DNA of 64,000 bases from Lachnospiraceae bacterium NC2008 (GTDB lineage: Bacteria > Bacillota > Clostridia > Lachnospirales > Lachnospiraceae): the NCBI GenBank assembly GCA_000687675.1, contig JHWS01000010.1, forward strand, positions 17,133 to 81,132, written 5' to 3'. The number at the start of each line of letters is the position of its first letter. Position 1 is the stretch's first letter. A program made the translations under genes and the position numbers. The notes under the pieces were generated by a model that saw only the letters and a program-made list of their open reading frames with translations, was not told the DNA's origin and did not search any database. Below are positions 43,448 to 52,812 of the stretch, one piece after another.

Positions 43448-43533
43448 AGAAAAATCATAGGGCATATTAAAGCCCGTTAAGTAACCACCATAGTATAAAA
43501 GGGGAGGTTAAAAAGTATAAAAGGGAGGCGGAA

Positions 43534-44064
43534 ATGGAAAAGCAAGAGCAATCGAAAAAAAGAAACGGAGGTCTTGTAATCGGTATAGTCGCTGGAGTGA
43601 TTATACTTGCTCTGGTAGGTGTAGTAATCTACCTATTGATTACACGAAATGCTCAGCCTAAAAAAGAAGAAAAGCGTAATGTAGTTGTTACTAAGGACAA
43701 TGCTGAAGAAGTAGCTGAACAGATGATAAATCAAGATTACATCGAACCTGGTTACTACAGCACACAGATGTCAACAACATGGCACTTCAAAACAGGCGAT
43801 GCAGTTTCAGAAGATGCATATGTAAAGAACGATGCAGGCAATACCAACGACGTATACTTTGATGTATTTCTGGAAAATGATGAGAGCGAAGCAATTCTCA
43901 AGTCACCAGTTATACCAAGGGGTGCTGAACTGGATAAGATAGCGCTTGATAAACCGCTTGATGCAGGAACATATGACTGTGTAATGGTTTATCACCTAAT
44001 CGATGATCAGCAGAATTCAATAAGCACTCTCCGTATTGCATTCACTATCATAGTGGAACAGTAA
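43534..44064 (+). CDS. single-pass membrane protein with exported beta-rich domain
   Basis: A 176-residue protein. A short charged cytoplasmic tail (MEKQEQSKKRNGG) precedes one membrane helix (LVIGIVAGVIILALVGVVIYLLI, about 14-36). An exported domain of 135 residues follows, with alternating hydrophobic/polar strands (TWHFKTGDAVSEDAYVKNDAGNTNDVYFDVFLENDES..., TLRIAFTIIVEQ). The ending looks like an Ig-like or accessory domain seen in pilus/surface operons; I cannot name the family. AAAGGGAGGCGGAA gives a strong ribosome site. The next gene, for a secreted surface protein, follows after 75 bases, so they probably act together. Confidence 0.75.
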   Translation: MEKQEQSKKRNGGLVIGIVAGVIILALVGVVIYLLITRNAQPKKEEKRNVVVTKDNAEEVAEQMINQDYIEPGYYSTQMSTTWHFKTGDAVSEDAYVKNDAGNTNDVYFDVFLENDESEAILKSPVIPRGAELDKIALDKPLDAGTYDCVMVYHLIDDQQNSISTLRIAFTIIVEQ

Positions 44065-44139
44065 AACGTGTAACTTGCCATATTCAAGGATGAAATGGCT
44101 TTATTATTTCACATATCAAATCACAAGGAGGAAAAAAGT

Positions 44140-45231
44140 ATGATGAAATCAAAGAAAATTTTAGCAATCGTATTAGCAACCAGCATGATGCTTGGCAGCA
44201 GCATCACAGCATTAGCTGATGAACCAGTTACAAGTGGGGGAACAAATGGTTCAGGTGAAAATGAAGGTCACGTTGAAAAAGAACTTATTAATGTAGTTCT
44301 TCCAACAGTTCCAGAAGGCTCAACTCCATTCGCATACACAATGGATCCTGAAAGATTAATTCAGGCAACAAGTGCAGCAAGATATGCAGAAGGAACAACA
44401 TTCCCTGAGGCTGAAGATGACACAGGAGTATATTTCCTGACAGCAGAGAATACTTATGCCAATTCGAGTAACACTCTCCAGGCAATCAACAAGAGTAGTT
44501 GCGCAATCACTCTTACCGTAAAGGTTAAAACCACCCAGAATACAGCAAAAGATATTGCTCTTGCAACGAGTTCCACAGTAGCAACTACAGGAACCCCTAA
44601 CCTTTATTTAGGACTTAAGGTAGGAAATGAAACTAAGGTGGTATCTGCGGAAGAGCAGACCGTAACTAAGAACATTGCGGGTGTACCTAGCAATTTTGAG
44701 GTGGCAGTTCAGACGAATGCGGAGACAGGTGCAAAGTCTTATGTATATCAGGAGAAGGCATCTGCTACAACATGGAAGGCAATGAATCTTAGCATGGAGG
44801 GCGCAGTGAGCAATCTTGCCGTTGAATCTGATACTACAGCACCTACAGTAAATGTAACATGGTCATATGCAAAAGCAGCTGATGATGCAACAGCTTCTGA
44901 TGATGCGGTTGATTATACAGCTAATGCAGCACCATCTATTGCAACAACAACTTATACATCTAATGGTACAGAAGATTTAGATGTAACAGTAAATCTTGGA
45001 GGCGGTTCATTGGCTGCAACAGGTATTTCAGGAATTACATTTAGAAGTACAACAGGAGCAGAAAAAGCATTAGATTCAAGCCTTTATACTTTAGAGGGCA
45101 CAACATTAACAATTGATAAGGGACAGCTTTCCGCATGGATTGAGGCTGGAGTAAACTCTAGAGCATATACAGTTAAGTTTAATGACAGTGCAGAAACAAC
45201 TGTAACAATTACTGTAAATAAAGCTCAGTAA
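44140..45231 (+). CDS. secreted surface protein with Ig/X2-like C-terminal domain
   Basis: A 363-residue exported protein. I start at MMKSKKILAIVLATSMMLGSSITALADEP because AAGGAGG lies eight bases upstream; the signal peptide probably ends at ALA. A large middle domain has few charges and many Thr/Ala residues. The last 95 residues resemble an X2/Ig-like module (TTTYTSNGTEDLDVTVNLGGGSLAATGI..., SLYTLEGTTLTIDKGQLSAWIEAG..YTVKFNDSAETTVTITV), found in cellulosomal and surface proteins. There is no LPXTG motif or C-terminal helix. Its likely partner is the membrane protein just upstream. A clear terminator follows. Confidence 0.78.
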   Translation: MMKSKKILAIVLATSMMLGSSITALADEPVTSGGTNGSGENEGHVEKELINVVLPTVPEGSTPFAYTMDPERLIQATSAARYAEGTTFPEAEDDTGVYFLTAENTYANSSNTLQAINKSSCAITLTVKVKTTQNTAKDIALATSSTVATTGTPNLYLGLKVGNETKVVSAEEQTVTKNIAGVPSNFEVAVQTNAETGAKSYVYQEKASATTWKAMNLSMEGAVSNLAVESDTTAPTVNVTWSYAKAADDATASDDAVDYTANAAPSIATTTYTSNGTEDLDVTVNLGGGSLAATGISGITFRSTTGAEKALDSSLYTLEGTTLTIDKGQLSAWIEAGVNSRAYTVKFNDSAETTVTITVNKAQ

Positions 45232-45250
45232 ATCAAATTAATCGATCTAT

Positions 45251-45287
45251 AGAGGGTAGGTGGGGATTTCCTGCTTACCCTCTTTTC
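45251..45287 (+). terminator. terminator separating the surface-protein unit from the glycan cluster
   Basis: AGAGGGTA.G..GG / CC..TTACCCTCT followed by TTT; stem of about 11 pairs. Confidence 0.8.
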
Positions 45288-45320
45288 GAGTTATAAATAA
45301 TATAAAAAAGGATAATTATA

Positions 45321-47990
45321 ATGAAAAAAAATGATGTTATTTGTTCTACATGTACTGGGTGTGGAAGTTGTATGAATATTTGTCCTAAAAATTCTATTCA
45401 TATGGAGTATGACTCTAATGGATATTTAAAACCTATAATTGATAAAGAAAAATGTATCGGTTGTGGAAAGTGTTCGTTGATATGTCCAGCAAATCATAAA
45501 ATTCAATCAAAAAAAAACTCAAAGGAACCTATCTGTTATGCAATTCAAGCTAATGAAGAAATTCGAATGAAATCATCATCAGGTGGATTTTTTACTGTTT
45601 TGGCAGAACATGTCATAGATAGACGCGGATACGTTTATGGTGCAGTATGGTGTGATGATTTTCAGTGTGAAATAGTAGAAGCATCTAATAAAGATGAACT
45701 TATCCCCATGAGACTGTCAAAATATGTTCAAAGCAAAACAGGAATTTCTTTTAAAAAAGTTGCAAAAAGGTTAAAAGAAAAAAAATTAGTTGCGTATTTT
45801 GGACTACCATGTCAAATCGCTGGATTAAGAGCTTTTCTAAAAAATAAAGGAATATATGAAAATAATAACCTAATTTTGATTGATTTGGTATGTTTTGGTG
45901 CACCATCAGACGTGTATTTTAGAAAATATCTAGAAGAAGAATTTGGAATCTCAAATGTTGCAAATGTTAAATTTAGAGATAAATCAACACGTGGATGGTC
46001 TCCATTTGGATATAGTATAGAATTAAAAAATGGTTCTATAATAAAACCGTTGGCAGAAAATGATCCTTATCAAAGGGCGTTTCATGGCGTTTTAACTAGA
46101 AATAAAATATGTGAAAATTGCCAGTACTTTTTATTTCCTAGAGAGGGAGATTTTACAATTGGTGATTTTTGGGGTATTCAGGAAAATGACTCATCATGGG
46201 TTAAAGGTAATGGAACAAGTGTAGTTTTGGTTAATAATGAAAAAGCTAAGACTTTTTTATCGGATATAAAATGTTCCTTTGAAAGGTGTGAGCAAGTACC
46301 TTTGGAGTGGTGTATGAATAGGGGAAATAGAATAAATTCAGAAACACGTCCTAGTCATATAAGAAAAAATATTTTTGAAAATTATCTTAAAAATGGTAGC
46401 ACATTTAGAGAAGCAGTGGAAGGGACGTTAGGAGGTAGTAAACAAATGATAGAGTTTTCAAATTTTAGAAAAGAATATAATGAAAAAAGTGTTAAAGTTG
46501 TATGTGATACCATCCTCTACGATTGTTATGAACAACTACCCGCATCAAATTTATGGATATCTGTCGATTTAAAATATGAAAAATATATAAATGAGAACAT
46601 ATGTGATGGTTATCTAATAGCAGCAATGGCTTTTGGAATGTATTATGCCAGAGATGTTAGGATACGTGGAAAGGTGTCTAAAAGGTTATACTATAATCTG
46701 ATGAATTATGGCCAACAAATTTTAATTAATCATGATCCGGGCTTGCATAAGATTAATATTATGGTAGATGGATTTCTTACAGAAGATGATTTTGAAGAAA
46801 AAAGAGACATAGTTGGCTCACCATGCTCATTTGGGGTTGATGCACTATCAACATTACATGATAGATGGTTATTTGAAGAGGATAATGATTATAAAGTAAA
46901 CACAGTATTTTCGTTTAATTGTGGAACAAACGGTTCATGGGAGGATGTTAATACTTCTAAATTACGAGAGGATAGAACATCTCTTTGGGAAAAAGGATTT
47001 GCTGAACTAGGACTTCAAATCGTGCATATAGATACCAATATTCATCAATATCTACATGGTAAAATGTTTGCTTATAATGACGCCATGTATTTAAGTAGAT
47101 ATTTTTGTATTTTAAATATACAAAGTAGAGTAAAAAAATATTACATACCAAGTGAATATAGCTATTGGGATATTATGAATTATGGAGAAATTCCATTTCG
47201 TCCATCAGAAAGAGTAGGTAAAATGATTACACTTGGATGGGAAGAGCCTATTTTTGTATCATTGTTATCTACAGAACATATTGAGTTAGTGCTAGATGGA
47301 GCCCAATATCAAAGAACAGCAAAAACAGAAAGAATTTCAGAATGGGACTTTACATATAGATATTTAAATGTATGCACCCCGGGCAGACAATTAACAGGAA
47401 ATTTGTCACAAAATTGTTCGTTGTGTCCAAAATGCTCATACACAATGCTTTGCTTAGACATAATGGGAAAATTGGAATTATATAAAGATGTATTTAATCT
47501 TCAAAAATATTATGCGAATAGATTTATTACTATTTGTGAAATGATAAAAAATAAAAATGATGATGCATTATTAATTGATGTAATTAATTACGCCAAAGAA
47601 AAGAAATCAGATATTATACCTACGGATCAACAGGTCAGAAAGCTATATTTTTATAAGTGGCGTTTTCCTGACATAGGTTTATATATAGATACCATTCGTG
47701 AAATATATAAAAATAACAATGGAAGAAAGATTTTATGGGGAACTGGTATGGTTGGTTCTCATGTTTTGGCGGCTTTAGATATATTAGATTTAAGAATTGA
47801 TGCAGTAGTTGATTCAGATGTAAAGAAACAAGGTAAAAATATTTTTGGATATATGATAAGTAATTATAAAGAAATAATGATGGATAATGATATTATATTT
47901 GTATGTGGATCAAATATATTAAAAGAGATCAGTAAAGATGTTGGAAATGGGAAAAAATGTATTGATATTTTTAAGATAATACAAAAATAG
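45321..47990 (+). CDS. FrhB-type iron-sulfur protein fused to PP-loop-like and Rossmann domains
   Basis: An 889-residue fusion. Two ferredoxin-type 4Fe-4S motifs open it (CSTCTGCGSCMNICPKN and CIGCGKCSLICPANH). An F420-hydrogenase/dehydrogenase beta-subunit (FrhB) region follows, to about 370 (SSSGGFFTVLAEHVI, YFGLPCQIAGLRAFL, GDFTIGDFWGI). FrhB-like proteins of this type are frequent beside pyruvyl transferases in surface-glycan clusters. Residues about 400-790 are a second domain with a Cys cluster NCSLCPKCSYTMLCLD (about 695), as in some ATP-pyrophosphatase-like glycan proteins, though a clear PP-loop is missing. From 801, GRKILWGTGMVGSHVLAALD...VVDSDVKKQGKNIFGYMI is the small Rossmann domain repeated through the cluster. 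It is the first gene after a terminator. Confidence 0.82.
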   Translation: MKKNDVICSTCTGCGSCMNICPKNSIHMEYDSNGYLKPIIDKEKCIGCGKCSLICPANHKIQSKKNSKEPICYAIQANEEIRMKSSSGGFFTVLAEHVIDRRGYVYGAVWCDDFQCEIVEASNKDELIPMRLSKYVQSKTGISFKKVAKRLKEKKLVAYFGLPCQIAGLRAFLKNKGIYENNNLILIDLVCFGAPSDVYFRKYLEEEFGISNVANVKFRDKSTRGWSPFGYSIELKNGSIIKPLAENDPYQRAFHGVLTRNKICENCQYFLFPREGDFTIGDFWGIQENDSSWVKGNGTSVVLVNNEKAKTFLSDIKCSFERCEQVPLEWCMNRGNRINSETRPSHIRKNIFENYLKNGSTFREAVEGTLGGSKQMIEFSNFRKEYNEKSVKVVCDTILYDCYEQLPASNLWISVDLKYEKYINENICDGYLIAAMAFGMYYARDVRIRGKVSKRLYYNLMNYGQQILINHDPGLHKINIMVDGFLTEDDFEEKRDIVGSPCSFGVDALSTLHDRWLFEEDNDYKVNTVFSFNCGTNGSWEDVNTSKLREDRTSLWEKGFAELGLQIVHIDTNIHQYLHGKMFAYNDAMYLSRYFCILNIQSRVKKYYIPSEYSYWDIMNYGEIPFRPSERVGKMITLGWEEPIFVSLLSTEHIELVLDGAQYQRTAKTERISEWDFTYRYLNVCTPGRQLTGNLSQNCSLCPKCSYTMLCLDIMGKLELYKDVFNLQKYYANRFITICEMIKNKNDDALLIDVINYAKEKKSDIIPTDQQVRKLYFYKWRFPDIGLYIDTIREIYKNNNGRKILWGTGMVGSHVLAALDILDLRIDAVVDSDVKKQGKNIFGYMISNYKEIMMDNDIIFVCGSNILKEISKDVGNGKKCIDIFKIIQK

Positions 47991-48010
47991 CTTGAAAGGA
48001 CATATTCTTT

Positions 48011-49126
48011 ATGGATTGGAATTTAAAAACATATGGTGGTGTTTTATATAATGATTTTTTGTGGTTTTCTAATAATACATTTAATGGACTCTTTCGTATG
48101 AATATATTAACAAAGAAAGTCGAATATGTAGATTTTTTCCCGGAAATACCTATTAATAATAGATTAACACATAAAAAATGTATCTTTTACAAGGATGAAA
48201 TAATATTTCTTCCTGCTTTTTCTAAAAATATACATATATATAATCTTAAAAATAATAGCTTTGAAATCATAGAACTGGTTGATTCAAATTATCGCATAAC
48301 AAAAGATATAGTAAGTGATGCTGTATTACTTGATAACAAAATCTATATTTTTACATGGTTAGAAAACGAACCTATATTTATATTGGACCTAAATAAAAAA
48401 TCATTGGAAAAATATGGTTGTGTAGATGAAAAAATTTTAAATTTAAAAATTCCAAATAACCATTTGTTAACACGTTGTTCCTGCTATGGAAAAAGTAGTA
48501 TATGTTTTGGTATTTTAGGAACAAATATTTTTGTAGAATGGAATGTCAAAAATAATATATTTACATCAACTCAATTGGAAATAGAGGATATTTTTTCTGT
48601 ATCAAGTATAGAAAGTGATGTTTGGATAATTACTAGGAACAATAACCATATATACAAATTAAATAATAATAAAAAGCTGATTAAATATGAAGGCGATAAT
48701 ATTGAAAAGTGGAATAAAAATACGAGATATTATAGTTCTGTAAGTATATTTAATAATAAAATTTTTGGCGTTCCTGCTTCTTCAAAAAAAATTGTATATT
48801 GGGAAAATGATAGCTTTTGCGAGATAGGAGGGGACGAATGGAAAATATCAAACTTAAATTTCCCTGCTTTCCTAAATACAATAAACCTAGGAAGTGAACT
48901 ATGGTTTCTACCCTATTCGACAGATGGTATTTTTTCATATAATGAATCAACAAATTCTGTAACATATATACCTTTTGAGCTAGAAAATAGTCTAATAAAG
49001 GGAATAATTAGAAGAGAAAAATTTGAAGAAAGATTAAGAGATGGAATAATATGTGAAGATTCGGAAATGTCATTTACAGATTATATTGAATTTTTAATAA
49101 ATAATGATTCTAAATTAGTATTGTAG
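48011..49126 (+). CDS. beta-propeller-like protein of unknown function
   Basis: A 371-residue soluble protein made of repeats of about 45-50 residues, each with a 'f.kdeiifl....n.i.iynlknnsfe.i' pattern (KCIFYKDEIIFLPAFSKNIHIYNLKNNSFEIIEL; AVLLDNKIYIFTWLENEPIFILDLNKKSLEKYG; ELWFLPYSTDGIFSYNESTNSVTYI). This suggests a six- or seven-bladed Kelch/WD-like propeller. There is no signal peptide. It lies 20 bases after the FrhB fusion, behind TTGAAAGGACATATTCTTT. The function is unknown; in this setting it may be a carbohydrate-recognition or scaffold protein. Confidence 0.7.
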   Translation: MDWNLKTYGGVLYNDFLWFSNNTFNGLFRMNILTKKVEYVDFFPEIPINNRLTHKKCIFYKDEIIFLPAFSKNIHIYNLKNNSFEIIELVDSNYRITKDIVSDAVLLDNKIYIFTWLENEPIFILDLNKKSLEKYGCVDEKILNLKIPNNHLLTRCSCYGKSSICFGILGTNIFVEWNVKNNIFTSTQLEIEDIFSVSSIESDVWIITRNNNHIYKLNNNKKLIKYEGDNIEKWNKNTRYYSSVSIFNNKIFGVPASSKKIVYWENDSFCEIGGDEWKISNLNFPAFLNTINLGSELWFLPYSTDGIFSYNESTNSVTYIPFELENSLIKGIIRREKFEERLRDGIICEDSEMSFTDYIEFLINNDSKLVL

Positions 49127-49163
49127 AAACTATATTTGTCTAATACAACACTGGAGACTTAGC

Positions 49164-50234
49164 ATGAAGAAAGTAGGAATAGTAACTTTTCATTACATAA
49201 ATAATTACGGAGCTATGCTTCAAGCATATGCTTTAAAAAAAGCAATTGACAAGCTTGATGGTTATAAAGCAGAAATAATTAATTATATTCCAGAAGGTAA
49301 AGTGGAATATCCCTACGAGTGTGGTGAGATTGGTAAGGATTTAATGAAGGAAAAACTTTCCAAGCTTTATAAATTTCTTTGGAATTACTGTGATGTAAAG
49401 AAAGATATTGTAAGAAATGTCGAAGGGTGTGAGTATGATTATTATTGTGTCGGAAGTGATCAAGTTTGGAATTTTGACATAAGTGGTAATGATTATACAT
49501 ATCTATTAAAAGATGTGGATTGCCGAGCAAAAAAGGTTTCTTATGCACCAAGCGTGGGATTATCAATTGATAAACTGATGCCATATAAAGATGTATTTAG
49601 AAGATATTTGTCTGATTTTAAAAAGGTATCTGTGCGTGAGAGCGTACATCATGAGTGGCTTAAAGAGTATTGCGGCATTGAATGTGAAACTGTACTTGAT
49701 CCCACCTTTTTATTAGATATTGAAGATTATGAGCCAATAATATCTAAGATTAAAATCAAAAAACATGCATTTATTTTATTTATTTGGTATATGCATGACA
49801 AGGATGTTATGAAAGGAATTGAATTTGTAAATACATTGTCTAGAAAATATGGATTACCAGTAAAGCATAATATTGTAAAAGCAAAATGGTGGATGATAGC
49901 ACATGATGATGGTTGTATGTTTTATGAAGGAGTCCCTGAGTTTCTTTGGTATATAAAGAATGCAGAGATTATAGTAACTAATTCTTATCATGCTACTATG
50001 TTTTCAATACATTTTAAAAAGCCATTTTACAGTTTTATAACAGAAAGTATGAGAAGTAGATTTGATTCTATAGGAAATAATATGGGAATTAATGATAGGT
50101 TCGTTGATGGGTATATTCCTCCAAAGAAGATTAATATGGATATGGATTATAATAATATAATATCTAATATAGAGAAACCAAGGAATAAATCCAGGATGTT
50201 TCTGAAGGAGGCATTGGATGCCGATGCAAAATGA
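49164..50234 (+). CDS. polysaccharide pyruvyl transferase family protein
   Basis: A 356-residue protein of the PS_pyruv_trans family, which adds ketal-linked pyruvate to sugars of surface glycans using phosphoenolpyruvate. Family landmarks: KKVGIVTFHYINNYGAMLQAYAL at the N-terminus, YYCVGSDQVWNFDISG, KKVSYAPSVG, KVSVRESVHHEWL, CETVLDPTFLL, and VTNSYHATMFSIHFKKPF near the C-terminus. This form is the one seen with FrhB-type proteins in glycan loci, and an FrhB fusion is encoded two genes upstream. The ATG follows CACTGGAGACTTAGC. The next gene overlaps its end by 17 bases. Confidence 0.9.
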   Translation: MKKVGIVTFHYINNYGAMLQAYALKKAIDKLDGYKAEIINYIPEGKVEYPYECGEIGKDLMKEKLSKLYKFLWNYCDVKKDIVRNVEGCEYDYYCVGSDQVWNFDISGNDYTYLLKDVDCRAKKVSYAPSVGLSIDKLMPYKDVFRRYLSDFKKVSVRESVHHEWLKEYCGIECETVLDPTFLLDIEDYEPIISKIKIKKHAFILFIWYMHDKDVMKGIEFVNTLSRKYGLPVKHNIVKAKWWMIAHDDGCMFYEGVPEFLWYIKNAEIIVTNSYHATMFSIHFKKPFYSFITESMRSRFDSIGNNMGINDRFVDGYIPPKKINMDMDYNNIISNIEKPRNKSRMFLKEALDADAK

Positions 50235-50706
50235 TCAAAACTACCCTATGGTTAAAATAATAGAATGGGATCAGCATCCTGACTATATAAGATTAGATAC
50301 AACTAAAAATGATGAATGGTACATTTATCAATTTAGATATCTTAAAATATATCTTGAAAAAGTGATTAATGGGTGGAGCATAAAGGATTTCTTTGATGAT
50401 TTGTCACCTGAAAAGATTGCAGTTTATGCTGACACTATATTTACGGATATTTTGATAGGCGACCTAAGACGAAATACAGAGAAGCCTTTATATATTTCTG
50501 ATAAGAAAATAGAAAATGAGGTGGAAAAATCAGGCGTATTTTATATACCACCTACACAGTTACTTGAGAAGTATAGAAAGGGAGAGGTATGCAAGATTAT
50601 TGTTTGTGGTATGTTTCTTGAAAATATAATTATAGACAGTCTATTGGATATGGGGTTTGAACTTGATGATATAGTTACATTGAGTACTATTTTGTTACAT
50701 GATTAG
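50218..50706 (+). CDS. small glycan-cluster protein with a degenerate copy of the recurrent Rossmann-like domain
   Basis: A 162-residue protein whose start, behind AAGGAGGCATTGG, overlaps the pyruvyl transferase gene by 17 bases, so translation is probably coupled. The first 60 residues (IIEWDQHPDYIRLDTTKNDEWYIYQFRYLKIYLEKV) are unique. Residues about 62-162 follow the layout of the recurrent domain: KIAVYADTIFTDILIGDLRRN, PLYISDKKI, FYIPPTQLLEKYRKGEVCKIIVCGMFLENIIIDSL. The GxG turn is lost (YADTIF in its place), so nucleotide binding is doubtful. I know no family for it. Confidence 0.72.
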   Translation: MPMQNDQNYPMVKIIEWDQHPDYIRLDTTKNDEWYIYQFRYLKIYLEKVINGWSIKDFFDDLSPEKIAVYADTIFTDILIGDLRRNTEKPLYISDKKIENEVEKSGVFYIPPTQLLEKYRKGEVCKIIVCGMFLENIIIDSLLDMGFELDDIVTLSTILLHD

Positions 50707-50760
50707 GAGAAAATAACAATAAAACAATGTTATTTGGAAGTTTCATAGAAAGGTCATTTT

Positions 50761-52755
50761 ATGGACAAATTACTAGAGAAGTTAAATACTGATGTCGAAC
50801 AATTACTTGGATTAAGAGTTGCTATATATGGTACGGGAAATAATGCGAGAAGGTGTTTTCCAGTTCTTAAAAAACTAAATATTGTATGTTTTTTGGATGG
50901 TCAAAAAAACTTTGGAAGATTTGAGGAGTTTCCAATCCTTTCCATTGAGGAGGCTATAAACTTAAAAATAGACGTTATATTAATATCAACGGAATTAATT
51001 ATAGAAAAAATAATATATGATAGGATATCCGTTTTGTGTGAGCAACATAATATTAAAATTTTTGGGATATATGGTGGATATTTAATAGATTCTTTTTCAA
51101 AAATTAAAGAACAACAAATTAATTCTGTGAACCAGAAGGATTTTTTGATTAATTTAATAGATCATCATGACACTATTAGTTTTGATATCTTTGATACGTT
51201 ACTCATGCGAAAAACAATGGATTCAGAAGATGTTTTTGATATAGTTGATTTATACGCTAGAAGGCAAGGAATAGAAATAAATAATTTCAAAATGACTAGA
51301 ATGAGGGCTGGAAGAAATGTACTGTCTAAACATGGAGTATTAAGTGATATATATGATGAGTTTCAGAGGTTAACACATATAGATGATAAATGTAGAGAAA
51401 CATTAGAAAAAATTGAACTAGATGTTGAAAGAAAGGTTTTGATTTCAAGACAGGATGTTGTAGATTGTTATAATTATGCGATTAGCAATGGTAAAAAGGT
51501 GTATATTATATCTGATATGTACTTGGAATCAGATTTCTTAAAATGCATATTAGAGAAGAATGGAATTACTGGCTTTGAAAAAATATATGTTTCAGAGGAA
51601 CAAAAGACGAGAAAAAGTGAGGGGTTATTTAATAAATTTATAGAAGAATTTAAGATAACTAACCATCTTCATATAGGTGATAACTATATTTTAGATGGTT
51701 TATTTTCATGTGTAGAGGGTATAGATTCATATATATTATGGTCAGGTAAAAAAATTGCAGAAGAAACAAGAATCGGAGAAATATTACCATATCTTTCAAA
51801 TTCAAATGAAAAAAATCTCATGGGACTTGTTGTTGCAAAATTATTTAATTCACCATTTATGACAATCCTAGAAAGAAAAATATATATTGAAAACAGTACA
51901 GAATTGATTGTTGGGTTTATATCTCCAATTGAAATTACTTTCACAATATGGATAATAAACAGAATTTTGAAAAAGAAATTTAAAAAGATTCTATTTGCTG
52001 CAAGAGATGGTCTTGTTTTTGAAAAACTCTATAGAATGTTTAAGGATTGTGAAGAATATAGGTCTTTGCCAGAATCAATATATTTTTATACATCAAGAAC
52101 TGCAGCAGTTAAAGCAGCAGTTGAAAACGAGCTTTTATTTCAAGAGGCTTGTAAATATTATGGCGAAAATATAATCAATAAGATGCTTAATAATTGTACT
52201 AGTTTGGCCGATGCGGAAATATATAAAAAGAACTATTTTAAGTACATGAATAAAAATAATCTTGGGTTGGAAGATGAATATGCTTTTATAGATTTAACAT
52301 CGTGTGGAACAACGCAATATTATTTGGATAAGATAGGACTAAAATTGAAGGGTTTTTATTTAGATTTGTATCTTGGTAATTTATGGGAAATGCCAGACAT
52401 ACAATCCATGATCTATGAGGAAAATATTGATGCTAAAAGAAATCTAATACTGGAAACATTTATTGGAGCAACGGAACCAATGGTTGAGGGATTTGACAGT
52501 TCAGGAGAACCTGTATTTTCTTCTGATAGAAGGACAGAGAAATCTAAAAAATTGATAGAAGAGAATTGTTTGTTGACAGAAAAACTTGCGGAATATTTTA
52601 TTTCAAATATGTATGACCCTAATTATGAGATTAATCCAAAGCTAATGTTTCGGTTGATAGACTTTATAAGGGAGGGATCAGTTATAATTAATCCCAATGT
52701 TTTTAAAGATGTTTTTATTGATGACGGCGTATGGGGGGGCGTTGTTAAAATATGA
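50761..52755 (+). CDS. HAD-superfamily protein (COG5610 type), paralogue 1
   Basis: A 664-residue protein of three parts. Residues 1-120 hold the recurrent Rossmann domain (RVAIYGTGNNARRCFPVLKKLNIVCFLDGQ). Residues about 130-340 form a HAD phosphohydrolase with motif I ISFDIFDTLLMRKTMD, motif II YIISDMYLES, and motif IV HIGDNYILDGL. Residues 370-664 hold a second conserved region (LFAARDGLVFEKLYRMF, YFYTSRTAAVKAAVE, FIDLTSCGTTQYYLDKI, EGFDSSGEPVFSSDRR). Similar giant HAD proteins occur in capsule and rhamnan loci; their exact reaction is not known. Two paralogues follow in this cluster. The ATG follows GAAAGGTCATTTT. Confidence 0.84.
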   Translation: MDKLLEKLNTDVEQLLGLRVAIYGTGNNARRCFPVLKKLNIVCFLDGQKNFGRFEEFPILSIEEAINLKIDVILISTELIIEKIIYDRISVLCEQHNIKIFGIYGGYLIDSFSKIKEQQINSVNQKDFLINLIDHHDTISFDIFDTLLMRKTMDSEDVFDIVDLYARRQGIEINNFKMTRMRAGRNVLSKHGVLSDIYDEFQRLTHIDDKCRETLEKIELDVERKVLISRQDVVDCYNYAISNGKKVYIISDMYLESDFLKCILEKNGITGFEKIYVSEEQKTRKSEGLFNKFIEEFKITNHLHIGDNYILDGLFSCVEGIDSYILWSGKKIAEETRIGEILPYLSNSNEKNLMGLVVAKLFNSPFMTILERKIYIENSTELIVGFISPIEITFTIWIINRILKKKFKKILFAARDGLVFEKLYRMFKDCEEYRSLPESIYFYTSRTAAVKAAVENELLFQEACKYYGENIINKMLNNCTSLADAEIYKKNYFKYMNKNNLGLEDEYAFIDLTSCGTTQYYLDKIGLKLKGFYLDLYLGNLWEMPDIQSMIYEENIDAKRNLILETFIGATEPMVEGFDSSGEPVFSSDRRTEKSKKLIEENCLLTEKLAEYFISNMYDPNYEINPKLMFRLIDFIREGSVIINPNVFKDVFIDDGVWGGVVKI

Positions 52756-52812
52756 ATTTATAAACAGGTGTTTTCGCATTAAGTTAGATGATTAAGGATA
52801 TTTTGATGTGAA

